A DNA stretch of 64,000 bases from Planctomycetota bacterium (GTDB lineage: Bacteria; Planctomycetota; UBA1135; UBA2386): positions 1 to 64,000 of the forward strand of contig JANQJF010000096.1 in assembly GCA_028281765.1 (NCBI GenBank), given 5' to 3'. Shown one piece after another: positions 17,875-25,047 of this stretch; positions within the stretch are counted from its first letter, which is position 1; every line of letters starts with the position of its first letter. The position numbers and the translations under genes are program-made. The notes under the pieces were generated by a model. It ran no database searches, had not been told where the DNA came from, and saw nothing but the letters and a program-made list of their open reading frames with translations.

Positions 17875-18924
17875 GTGCGCGTTCTGAATCTCGCGCTCTG
17901 GCTCGTATTCTCGACCGTGGCTCTCGCGCAGCCCGTCGTCGTGCCCGATCTCTGGGAGCCCGACGTCAGCGGCGAGTGGAGTGGGGGAGCGTGGGGAGAC
18001 ATCGAACTGCGCGCGGAGGACGGCAGCTACGCGTTCACGATCGAGCGGCCTGGGCACGCGCCCAGGATCGCGCGCCAAGGGACGATTCGCTTCACGCGAA
18101 CGGGAGCACACAGCTTCAGCGGCTACTGGAAAGAGGCGAAGCGCGGCGGAGTGTTGATGTTCTCGGTCACGGCGCGTGACCGCGGCGACCGCAGCACCTA
18201 CGAGATCCGCGGTCGCTACTGGTCGGATCCTCGCGGCGGCCGATTGCGCGAGGCCAACGCGTTCGTCTGGCGCGCCGTTGTCGATACGCCACAGCCCGTC
18301 GCGCGTCCGAAGGTGCGTATCCGCGTGCTCGACGACCGGAAGGCTTTCTCCGCGCAGCTGCGCGCGACGCGAGAGGTCGGTTTCGACGACATCCCCACAC
18401 AGGCGGGAGCCCCTGAGACGTTCCATCCCGAGCGCTACGAGAAGACGCACGGTGTGATCATCGAGGGCACGCGAGGCCAGTTCGTCGATCGGCACTTCGA
18501 CTATCCGGGCCAGTTCGTCGCGACGTCCGCGCCGAACATGTACGCGCCGGGTCCGAAGGCCGGCGATCCCGCCCTTCCGACCGGTGGCAACGAGACGACC
18601 GTGCGCTTCACGGTGCGCGATCGCGCAGCCGTGACCGCGGGGTTCGGCTGCATGTTCCACGACGTCGACAACCCGCGCGTCGCGCCGACCTCGCTGGTCG
18701 CGTTCGACGCGACCGGTCAGGTCCTCGGCTCGGTCTCGGGGTTCTCGACGAAGAACGGCGGTAGCACGTTCCGCGGTCTCGTTGCCCTCAACGAGGACGA
18801 CGTGCCGCTCCCGGTTATCCATCGCGTCTTGATCATCAACGGCGATGGTTGGCCGGCTCGTCACGATGGGGAGGGCGTCGCGCTCGACGACTTCACGTTC
18901 GCGATTCCCGTCGTGCCGAACTAG
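17875..18924 (+). CDS. Secreted protein with C-terminal jelly-roll-like domain
   Basis: The product is 349 aa from GTG 17875. A signal peptide ends VALAQ. The first third is beta-rich (VSGEWSGGAWGDIELRAEDG). Residues about 155-349 follow the pattern FDDIP, YPGQFV, TTVRFTVRDRAAVTAGFGCM, FHDVDN, FDATGQVLGS, ALDDFTF. This resembles the beta-sandwich domain found in many exported PEP-CTERM-type proteins, often carbohydrate-binding-like. No PEP-CTERM tail is present. It is the third gene of the radical SAM operon, and convergent with the His-rich protein gene 12 nt away. Confidence 0.65.
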   Translation: MRVLNLALWLVFSTVALAQPVVVPDLWEPDVSGEWSGGAWGDIELRAEDGSYAFTIERPGHAPRIARQGTIRFTRTGAHSFSGYWKEAKRGGVLMFSVTARDRGDRSTYEIRGRYWSDPRGGRLREANAFVWRAVVDTPQPVARPKVRIRVLDDRKAFSAQLRATREVGFDDIPTQAGAPETFHPERYEKTHGVIIEGTRGQFVDRHFDYPGQFVATSAPNMYAPGPKAGDPALPTGGNETTVRFTVRDRAAVTAGFGCMFHDVDNPRVAPTSLVAFDATGQVLGSVSGFSTKNGGSTFRGLVALNEDDVPLPVIHRVLIINGDGWPARHDGEGVALDDFTFAIPVVPN

Positions 18925-18936
18925 TGGTTGCGGTCG

Positions 18937-19536
18937 CTACTTCGACTTGTGCTCGCGGTGCTTGTCTTCGTGCTCGTGTAGCTTCGACTCGTGGCCGTGT
19001 TCGTGCGGGTGCCCATGAGCGTGTTCGTGCGCATCGTCATGATCGTGCCCGTGAACGCCGCCGATCATCGCTTCGTGCAGATGGTGCAGGATCATCGGCT
19101 CCACTTTCGCGAACGCCTTCTTGCCGAGGATTTGCTTGGCGCGGAACAGCGCCGTCACGCGGCTCTTCGCTCGCTTGGCCCGTGCCGCGAACACGGCGTC
19201 GACAGCGGCGCTGACCGAGGTTTCGGTCGCCTTCTCGTCGTGCATCGCGATCCGCAGCTGAAGCTCGGCCTTCGCGACGGCGGCGTCGAGCTCGATCTGG
19301 GCGAGCTGGAGTCGGTGGTGCAGATCGGTCAGCTGCTTCAGCTGCTCATCGGTGGCTCCCGCCTTCTTCAGTGCGTCCTGGGTCGAATGATGGCCGTGGT
19401 GATCGCCGTGCGCGTGCTCATGCTTGCCGCCGTGCTCATGGTGCTTGCCGTGCCCGTGCTCTTGCGCGGTTGCGCGCCCGAAAGACGCGGCGAGAATCGC
19501 CGACGTCAAGAGAACCGTCATCGTGTGTCGTTTCAT
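18937..19536 (-). CDS. His-rich periplasmic metal-binding protein (ZraP/Spy-like)
   Basis: The product is 199 aa. A signal peptide ends RATAQ. Two His-rich tails (N-terminal residues 26-51, C-terminal 160-199, dozens of HGH/HEH units) flank a helical core (residues 53-155). In the core, LDAAVAKAELQLRIAMHDEK resembles the LTxxQ-type helices of Spy/CpxP/ZraP/CnrX metal-stress proteins. It probably buffers or senses Zn, Ni, Co or Cu in the periplasm. It is divergent from a response regulator/sensor kinase pair whose sensor carries its own His repeat, which links the three genes functionally. Confidence 0.75.
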   Translation of the reverse strand: MKRHTMTVLLTSAILAASFGRATAQEHGHGKHHEHGGKHEHAHGDHHGHHSTQDALKKAGATDEQLKQLTDLHHRLQLAQIELDAAVAKAELQLRIAMHDEKATETSVSAAVDAVFAARAKRAKSRVTALFRAKQILGKKAFAKVEPMILHHLHEAMIGGVHGHDHDDAHEHAHGHPHEHGHESKLHEHEDKHREHKSK

Positions 19537-19558
19537 GGTTCGGGAATCCTCGTCGGGA

Positions 19559-19593
19559 TCGATGACAGGACCCGTCGTCGTTCGATGACAGGA
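19559..19593. promoter_or_regulatory. Tandem direct repeats, candidate response-regulator site
   Basis: The 12-mer TCGATGACAGGA occurs at 19559-19570 and again at 19582-19593, 23 nt apart, about two helical turns. The second copy also forms the palindrome GATGAC-AGGATC-GTCATC. It lies between the divergent His-rich protein and regulator genes. OmpR-type regulators bind head-to-tail repeats of about this spacing, so autoregulation of both sides is plausible. GATACT at 19624-19629 could be the -10 box of the regulator gene. Confidence 0.5.
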
Positions 19594-19639
19594 TCGTCAT
19601 CTTCCTCCTCGATCCCGATCGTCGATACTCTTCACCCGT

Positions 19640-20305
19640 ATGCGAGTCCTCGTAGTCGAAGACGAGCCGATGATCGCTTCGTTCGTCGAGAAGGGCCTCC
19701 GCGAGGCCGGCTTCTCGATCCGCGTCGCGACCGACGGGGATGACGGCTTCGACGCGGCGTGCGGTGAGAGCTTCGACGCGATCGTGCTCGACATCATGCT
19801 GCCGGGACGCGATGGGCTCAGCATTCTACGACAGCTTCGGGAGCAGCGGAACGCGGTGCCGATCGTGATGTTGACCGCTCGGGGCGAGCTCGACGAGAAG
19901 CTCGAGGGGCTACAGCTCGGCGCGGACGACTACTTGACCAAGCCGTTCTTCATCGAGGAACTGATCGCGCGACTGCACGCGGTCGTGCGGCGTGCAACAC
20001 CGGATCAGCTGAGCGTGCTCGCGACCGGAGATCTCGCGGTCAACGTGCTGACGCGCGAAGTGCACTGCGGTGACGATGTCGTCGAGCTCACCGCGCGCGA
20101 GTTTTCCCTGCTCGAGTTCCTGCTCCGTCGACGTGGGCGTGTGCTCGCACGCACGCAGATCCTCGAGCACGTGTGGCACTACGACTTCGATCCCGGCACG
20201 AACCTCGTCGACGTCTACGTCCGACGCGTCCGCAAGAAGCTCGGATCGTGCGGCGCGCTCATCGAGACCGTGCGTGGCGTCGGCTATCGGGCGGTGTCGC
20301 AGTGA
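19640..20305 (+). CDS. OmpR/CopR-type response regulator
   Basis: The product is 221 aa. The receiver domain (residues 1-115) has the acidic pair in VVEDEP, the phospho-acceptor in IVLDIMLPGRDG (about Asp51), the switch residue in VMLTARGE and a conserved Lys in DDYLTKPF. The C-terminal winged helix (residues 125-221) includes LTAREFSLLEFLLRRRGRVL and VDVYVRRVRKKLG, typical of OmpR/PhoB proteins. Coupled by GTGA overlap to the sensor kinase. It likely controls the divergent His-rich gene through the repeats at 19559-19593. Confidence 0.9.
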   Translation: MRVLVVEDEPMIASFVEKGLREAGFSIRVATDGDDGFDAACGESFDAIVLDIMLPGRDGLSILRQLREQRNAVPIVMLTARGELDEKLEGLQLGADDYLTKPFFIEELIARLHAVVRRATPDQLSVLATGDLAVNVLTREVHCGDDVVELTAREFSLLEFLLRRRGRVLARTQILEHVWHYDFDPGTNLVDVYVRRVRKKLGSCGALIETVRGVGYRAVSQ

Positions 20306-21723
20306 TCGGGCGGCGCAGCTTCCGAGCTCGAATCGTCGTGCTGACGACGGCCACGTGTGGCTCCGTGTTGTGCGTGCTCGGCTTCACGCTGTGGGGCTTT
20401 CACGTCGCGCACGAGACCGATCGACTCGATCGCGAGCTGCTGCGTCTGGCAAGGCACCATGTGTCGCATCTCGTCGATCACTTGCACCAGCTGGAGCACG
20501 TGCACGGCCACGGCCACGGCCATGGCCACGAACACGACCGCGAACATCGTCACGACGCGTCCGAGCTGCATCCGCCGGACAGCTTCCTCGGCGAGCACTT
20601 GCAAGATCTTCACTCGGCGGCGGTGCGTACGGACGGCGGAGTGCTCGCGCGGTCGAACCGGTGGCCGGAGCTCGTTCCTGTTGCGCCGCTCGCATATCCC
20701 ACGGCGACGTCGGTGCAAACCGTGGCAGGTGGGGCTGCCAACTTCCGTCTGATGCGCGTGCGTGAGCACGGCCACACGGTTGTGCTCGCCTTGGACCTGA
20801 CGCGGCACGAACGAGGACTCGATCGCGTGGCGATCGTGCTTTGGTCGAGCATCGCGATCGGGTTGCTGGTCGTTGCGTCGGCCGCGTGGTGGATCGCGCA
20901 CCGCGCGCTGCGCCCGATCGGAACGCTGACCCGGCTCGCGGAGCGCGTCACCGCCGATGCGCTCGACGAGCGCATTTCGGCGGCGGATGCCGATCGCGAG
21001 TTCGCGCGGCTGATCCATGTGTTCAACGAGATGCTCGAACGTCTCGAGCGCGGTTTCCGTCAGTCCGCGCGATTCACCGCCGATGCGTCGCACGAGCTCA
21101 AGACGCCGCTGACGATCATGCAGGGGCACGTCGAGGTCGCGCTCGGCAACGCGGCGGATGGCAGCGACGCGCAGCGCGCGCTTGCCGCGCAGCTCGACGA
21201 GATCCAGCGCCTCAAGGGACTCGTCAGCAAGCTCCTCGTGCTCTCGCGGGCGGACGCCGGCGCGCTGCGTCTCGACAGTCGCGGCTTGGATCTCGGCGAG
21301 CTAGTGCGCGGAGTCTGCGAGGACGTGCAGGTGCTCGCGCCCGACCTGGCGTTCGAAATGCGAATCCCGCGGGGGATCGTGATCGATGCCGATGAGAACC
21401 TGCTCCAACAAGCCGTCCAAAACCTGGTGTCGAACGCGACGAAGTACAACCGCGCGAACGGGCGCGTCGCCATCGAAGTCGAGTCGAGCGATGGCGAAGC
21501 GATCGTTCGGGTCGTGAACACCGGGCCCGAGATCGATGCGGCAGAAGCCGCACAGATCTTCGATCGCTTCTTCCGCGGCTCTCGATCGAGAAACCGCAAG
21601 GTCGACGGCCTGGGGCTCGGACTCAGCCTTGCGCGCGAGATCGCGCGCGCGCACGGCGGGACGCTCGAGTTCGCCGGTCGGCGTGGCGACGAGAACGTGT
21701 TCGTTCTGCGGCTGCCTTGCTAG
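20302..21723 (+). CDS. Metal-sensing histidine kinase with His-rich sensor loop
   Basis: The product is 473 aa from GTG 20302. Span one is residues 10-33. The periplasmic loop contains HGHGHGHGHEHDREHRHD (about residues 70-87), and span two is about residues 176-198. These are followed by HAMP (RALRPIGTLTRLAERVTADA), the phospho-His helix DASHELKTPLTIMQGHVEVA, and ATPase boxes N (QNLVSNATKYNR), F (IFDRFFRG) and G (GLGLGLSLAREIARAHGG). The His repeat in the sensing loop points to direct binding of a transition metal. The stop shares the palindrome CTAG with the convergent GT9 gene. Confidence 0.9.
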   Translation: MIGRRSFRARIVVLTTATCGSVLCVLGFTLWGFHVAHETDRLDRELLRLARHHVSHLVDHLHQLEHVHGHGHGHGHEHDREHRHDASELHPPDSFLGEHLQDLHSAAVRTDGGVLARSNRWPELVPVAPLAYPTATSVQTVAGGAANFRLMRVREHGHTVVLALDLTRHERGLDRVAIVLWSSIAIGLLVVASAAWWIAHRALRPIGTLTRLAERVTADALDERISAADADREFARLIHVFNEMLERLERGFRQSARFTADASHELKTPLTIMQGHVEVALGNAADGSDAQRALAAQLDEIQRLKGLVSKLLVLSRADAGALRLDSRGLDLGELVRGVCEDVQVLAPDLAFEMRIPRGIVIDADENLLQQAVQNLVSNATKYNRANGRVAIEVESSDGEAIVRVVNTGPEIDAAEAAQIFDRFFRGSRSRNRKVDGLGLGLSLAREIARAHGGTLEFAGRRGDENVFVLRLPC

Positions 21724-22811
21724 CGCGTCGGTGACGACGGCTCCAGCTGCGCGGGCTCGACGAACCGGCAGAGGCGCGCGGCCTGGTCGAGGAAGCGCGC
21801 GGCGCGCGGGCCGTGGCCGCGCTCGAGTAGGCGTTGGGCCTGCTCCATGCAGAGTCGCGCGCGGAACGCCCGCGCCGTCGGACCTTCCTCGCCACGAGTC
21901 GGGCAATCGATCAGGTATTCGTCGAACACGCGATCCAGCGCCTCGAGTCCGGCTTCGACCGGCAGACCTTGGATGCACGCGGCGTCGATTTCGTTCGTGC
22001 AGCCGCTGCGATTTCGTCCGGCGAAGTCGCGCGTCATGCAGTCGATGCATGCGAGGTCGTCGCGCTGGACGGGGACGACCATGCGTCCGTCGTGGATGAA
22101 CCGCTCCGGCATCGCCAGGGAGAAGAACACGATCGCCGGCACGCCTGCGGCCTGCGCGTAGTGGAACGGGCCCGAGTTGTTGCCGATGAACAGGTCGCAC
22201 TGCGAGAGCACGGCTGCGGTGCCGCGAATCGGCAGCGCGTCGACGAGGTCGATCCCGACGCCGAGCTTCGCGTTCGTGCCGATCTCGATCACGGTCGCCC
22301 CGCGCCGTTGCGCATGCTCCGCGACGGCTCGGTGCCGTTCGACCGGCCAGCCGCGATACGGGTCGCTGCTATCGGCGCAGATCGCGACCAGCGGGCGGGG
22401 CAACCGGTCCAGGTCCATCTGCTCGATGAGCCACTGCTCGTCTTCGCCGAGGTTGAGCCGCGGCGTCCGATCCTTCGGATACACACCGCCGTAGCTGCAC
22501 ATGTGATCGACGAGGGACGGCATCGCTTCGCGGACCGCGTACTGTTCGAGCGTCATGCGGTCGAACAGGTCGATCTGCACCGTCAGGTCGGGTTCGAACT
22601 CGTCATCGGCCGGGCCGGTGAAGCACGGAGAGAAGCCCGCGTTGCCAGGGTCACCGTGGTAGCGAATCTCGACGTCCGGGCCGTGGCGCTCGAACAGCCC
22701 ACGGATCAACGGCTCCGAGCACAGCCGGTCACCGAGCCCCCATCCGCCGCGATACTCGATGAGGATGCGGCGGCGCTTCGATGGGCGCGGTGGAAGGCGC
22801 GGGATCTGCAT
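21720..22811 (-). CDS. Glycosyltransferase family 9 (heptosyltransferase-like)
   Basis: The product is 363 aa. An N-terminal Rossmann start (RRRILIEYRGGWGLGDRLCS) and the C-terminal nucleotide-sugar site (LSQCDLFIGNNSGPFHYAQA, GVPAIVFF) are as in ADP-heptose:LPS heptosyltransferases and relatives. A Cys cluster (LACIDCMTRDF, CTNEIDAACIQ) lies near residues 255-285, which some family 9 members carry. The last 50 residues look like a helical TPR-like tail. It begins 1 nt after the stop of the upstream radical SAM gene, so they are co-transcribed and probably act on the same glycan or glycopeptide. Confidence 0.8.
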   Translation of the reverse strand: MQIPRLPPRPSKRRRILIEYRGGWGLGDRLCSEPLIRGLFERHGPDVEIRYHGDPGNAGFSPCFTGPADDEFEPDLTVQIDLFDRMTLEQYAVREAMPSLVDHMCSYGGVYPKDRTPRLNLGEDEQWLIEQMDLDRLPRPLVAICADSSDPYRGWPVERHRAVAEHAQRRGATVIEIGTNAKLGVGIDLVDALPIRGTAAVLSQCDLFIGNNSGPFHYAQAAGVPAIVFFSLAMPERFIHDGRMVVPVQRDDLACIDCMTRDFAGRNRSGCTNEIDAACIQGLPVEAGLEALDRVFDEYLIDCPTRGEEGPTARAFRARLCMEQAQRLLERGHGPRAARFLDQAARLCRFVEPAQLEPSSPTR

Positions 22812-22812
22812 C

Positions 22813-24075
22813 TCAGAAGCTCTCGGTCAGCGCGTCTTCGATCTGTGCCAGACGGTCGGCAGGCACGAACGGAATCAACACGTTCCTCACGTCGTCGGTC
22901 TGCTCGGTTTCGCGCCCGAGCTCGAGCGCCGCCGCGATCGTCTTCGAGTCGGTATCACCAGCCTGCACGCCACGCAGCAGCGCATCGAGCGCGTCTTGTT
23001 TCGCGTCCGCGGCCCAGAGCGAGATCCCGAGGTCCGACCAGGTTTCGGCGGAGGCTTCCTCCCCACGCGCTTCGAGCTTCTCGATGCCCATGCGGAGCGC
23101 GCCCTGCGCCTTCTCGAGCTGGCCCTGGTCGAGGTAGCGGCGGCCCACTTCCGCGATTGCGGACGGCTCCATCCACTTCAGATACTGATCCGGGTCGTGG
23201 TCGGTGCGGCGGAACACCACGCCGTTCGCGTCACGGAACGCGCCGCGCCCCGAGTTCTCGTGGCACGGGTCGCAGTAGCCGAAGTCGCTGCAAGAGAAGA
23301 ACGATCCGAACTCCGGCATCGGCTTCACGTTCTCGATGTCCGTGATGTTGCCGAAGCAGTTCTTGCGCGCCTCGAGGTGATACTGGCAGTTGTAGATGTC
23401 GCCGTTCGGCGCCATGTTCACCCAGCCGCTCGTGCACTCGATGTTGTGCGTCTCCTCGTGCGCGAACGCGGCGCCCATGTGGTTGCCGCGAAACTCGTTG
23501 CGCTGGAACTGCAGGCCGCGACGATCCGCGACTTCGCAGAACTCCATGAAGCGCTCGTTGTACTGATCGCTTCGGAAGTGCGGGAACTCGTCGAGGTTCA
23601 CCATCGAGAACAGCGGGTTCTCGATCACTCCGGAGTCGCGGATTTGGATGGCCTTCTCGACAAAGTCCTCGGCCGTGATGAAGTCGGGGTGGAACGTGTG
23701 GAAGCTCGAGTAGAGCTTACGTCCCGTCGCGTTCATCTCGCGCGTCAGTCGATCGACGTCGAGTGTCAGGTTGCTCGTCAGGTCGACCTTGTAGCCTTCG
23801 AGGTGCGACGCGATGTAGTAGAAGTCCTTGTGAATCGACGGTTCGCCGCCAGTCAGGATCAGCGTGTGATCCGGGCGCACCGGTAGATCGTTGAACGCGC
23901 GCACCCACTGTTCGCCGGTGAGCTCTTCGTACTTGCCCCACGGCTTGCGCCTCTGTCCGGGGATGATCCTTCCCTTCTGGATGCAGTAGTCGCAGGCGAA
24001 GTTGCATCGGGCGGTCAGGTAGACGACCCACTGGCTAGGCTGGGCCGTGGGAAGGGGAAACTGCGCGCTGTCCAT
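22813..24075 (-). CDS. Radical SAM protein with C-terminal TPR-like region
   Basis: The product is 420 aa. CNFACDYC (Cys24, Cys28, Cys31) binds the [4Fe-4S] cluster and SAM. LILTGGEPSIHKDF and VDLTSNLTLD are the following barrel strands. A C-terminal Cys set (CTSGW, YNCQYH, FSCSDFGYCDPCH) suggests an SPASM-like auxiliary cluster. Residues about 320-420 form paired helices of TPR type (AIAEVGRRYLDQGQLEKAQG). It is the first gene of a two-gene operon with the GT9 transferase. Its substrate is unknown; similar rSAM genes lie in surface-glycan regions. Confidence 0.8.
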   Translation of the reverse strand: MDSAQFPLPTAQPSQWVVYLTARCNFACDYCIQKGRIIPGQRRKPWGKYEELTGEQWVRAFNDLPVRPDHTLILTGGEPSIHKDFYYIASHLEGYKVDLTSNLTLDVDRLTREMNATGRKLYSSFHTFHPDFITAEDFVEKAIQIRDSGVIENPLFSMVNLDEFPHFRSDQYNERFMEFCEVADRRGLQFQRNEFRGNHMGAAFAHEETHNIECTSGWVNMAPNGDIYNCQYHLEARKNCFGNITDIENVKPMPEFGSFFSCSDFGYCDPCHENSGRGAFRDANGVVFRRTDHDPDQYLKWMEPSAIAEVGRRYLDQGQLEKAQGALRMGIEKLEARGEEASAETWSDLGISLWAADAKQDALDALLRGVQAGDTDSKTIAAALELGRETEQTDDVRNVLIPFVPADRLAQIEDALTESF

Positions 24076-24151
24076 GGGGTAGCCATCGGCCGGGCGCTGG
24101 GCGGCGCTGAAGTGCCCATCCGACGGGGCGGTGACGGCTGTCGAAATGCGC

Positions 24152-24157
24152 TACACT
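24152..24157 (+). promoter_or_regulatory. Candidate -10 box (TACACT) of the CHAT operon
   Basis: TACACT sits 65 nt before the ATG at 24223, with a weak GGTGAC -35 at 24130-24135. A purine-rich GGAAGGAAGG 7 nt upstream of the ATG serves as ribosome binding site, so this operon has a normal leader. Confidence 0.35.
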
Positions 24158-24222
24158 CGCGCTTCCAGCATCTCTGGAGGTGGAGAGGCGCTTGGCGTGT
24201 CCACCGGAAGGAAGGCCCCCCA

Positions 24223-25047
24223 ATGACGGAAACGAATCAGAGGAATGCCGCTTCGAACGAGGTCTCTCGAGACGACCGGGAGGCTCGCTCTGCGGGTGTT
24301 CCATACGACCTGGAAGAAAGGGAGTTGGCCGTGGTGAAGTTCGATGCTTTCTACTATCGCGACTACTCGACGTTCGCCACTCACGTCGATGTCGAGCTAC
24401 GGGAATGGGACGTGGAATCCAAGAGGGAGATCGTCACCAACTATCGTGCACCGATCGTGGATGACGGTCACAACCGAGTTGGCGTCGTACGAAACCCGTC
24501 CGGGAAGCCTCGCAATGTCATCAAGGTGTCGTTCCAGCCTTGGCGTGGGTCCGAGCCACTCGGTCAGCCGGTTTCGGAAAAGAGGAGACGAGGTCACTAC
24601 TTGTCGAGGGCGATCGCTCAGACGGTGGGGACCAGCGTGATCCGTAACGAGTTCAAGAATGTGCGCAACGTTCGGCCGCCTGCATCCTCGGTGAAGCCCC
24701 AGACCATTCGAGTGGTGGATGCGCCCGAAGAGAGTCAAGTCGACTTCCGAGACTTCGAATACTATGACGAGAGCGAGAAGGCGGGTTACGTCTACCTGTG
24801 GCTCAACGACGATAGGAACGAACACGCCAACGCTCGGGTCGTGAACGGGAAGGCAAAGATCGAAGTCAACCAGTGGGATGTCTATCGAGTGATGTTCCGC
24901 GTGTACGAGAATGCGGGGAAACGGGACGAGATTGGTTCCGCCGCTTCCCAAGAGTCTCGCGATGGTTACTACCTCGACTCTGCGGTTGGCCTCACGGATG
25001 TGAATGAACGCAACTCCATTTCGGACTTCGGTGAGACGTCCGAATGA
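24223..25047 (+). CDS. Unrecognised duplicated-domain protein coupled to CHAT protease
   Basis: The product is 274 aa with no signal peptide and no Cys. Two related units are visible. Residues 37-140 hold FDAFYYRD, HVDVELREWD, VIKVSFQPW and GHYLSRAIAQT. Residues 170-266 hold FRDFEYYDE, YVYLWLNDD, VYRVMFRVY and GYYLDSAVGLT. Each is probably a small beta-sandwich joined by a Pro/Ser linker (RPPASSVKP). The DNA looks less GC-rich than its neighbours. ATGA overlap with the TPR-CHAT gene makes this a likely substrate, adaptor or inhibitor of that protease. I do not recognise the family. Confidence 0.7.
   Translation: MTETNQRNAASNEVSRDDREARSAGVPYDLEERELAVVKFDAFYYRDYSTFATHVDVELREWDVESKREIVTNYRAPIVDDGHNRVGVVRNPSGKPRNVIKVSFQPWRGSEPLGQPVSEKRRRGHYLSRAIAQTVGTSVIRNEFKNVRNVRPPASSVKPQTIRVVDAPEESQVDFRDFEYYDESEKAGYVYLWLNDDRNEHANARVVNGKAKIEVNQWDVYRVMFRVYENAGKRDEIGSAASQESRDGYYLDSAVGLTDVNERNSISDFGETSE

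Noticed and set aside
24223-25047. Partner of the CHAT protease as a bacterial gasdermin
   Set aside because: Size and gene order would fit, but it is highly charged, lacks an N-terminal Cys for lipidation and lacks membrane-inserting hydrophobic strands, and shows two repeated units.
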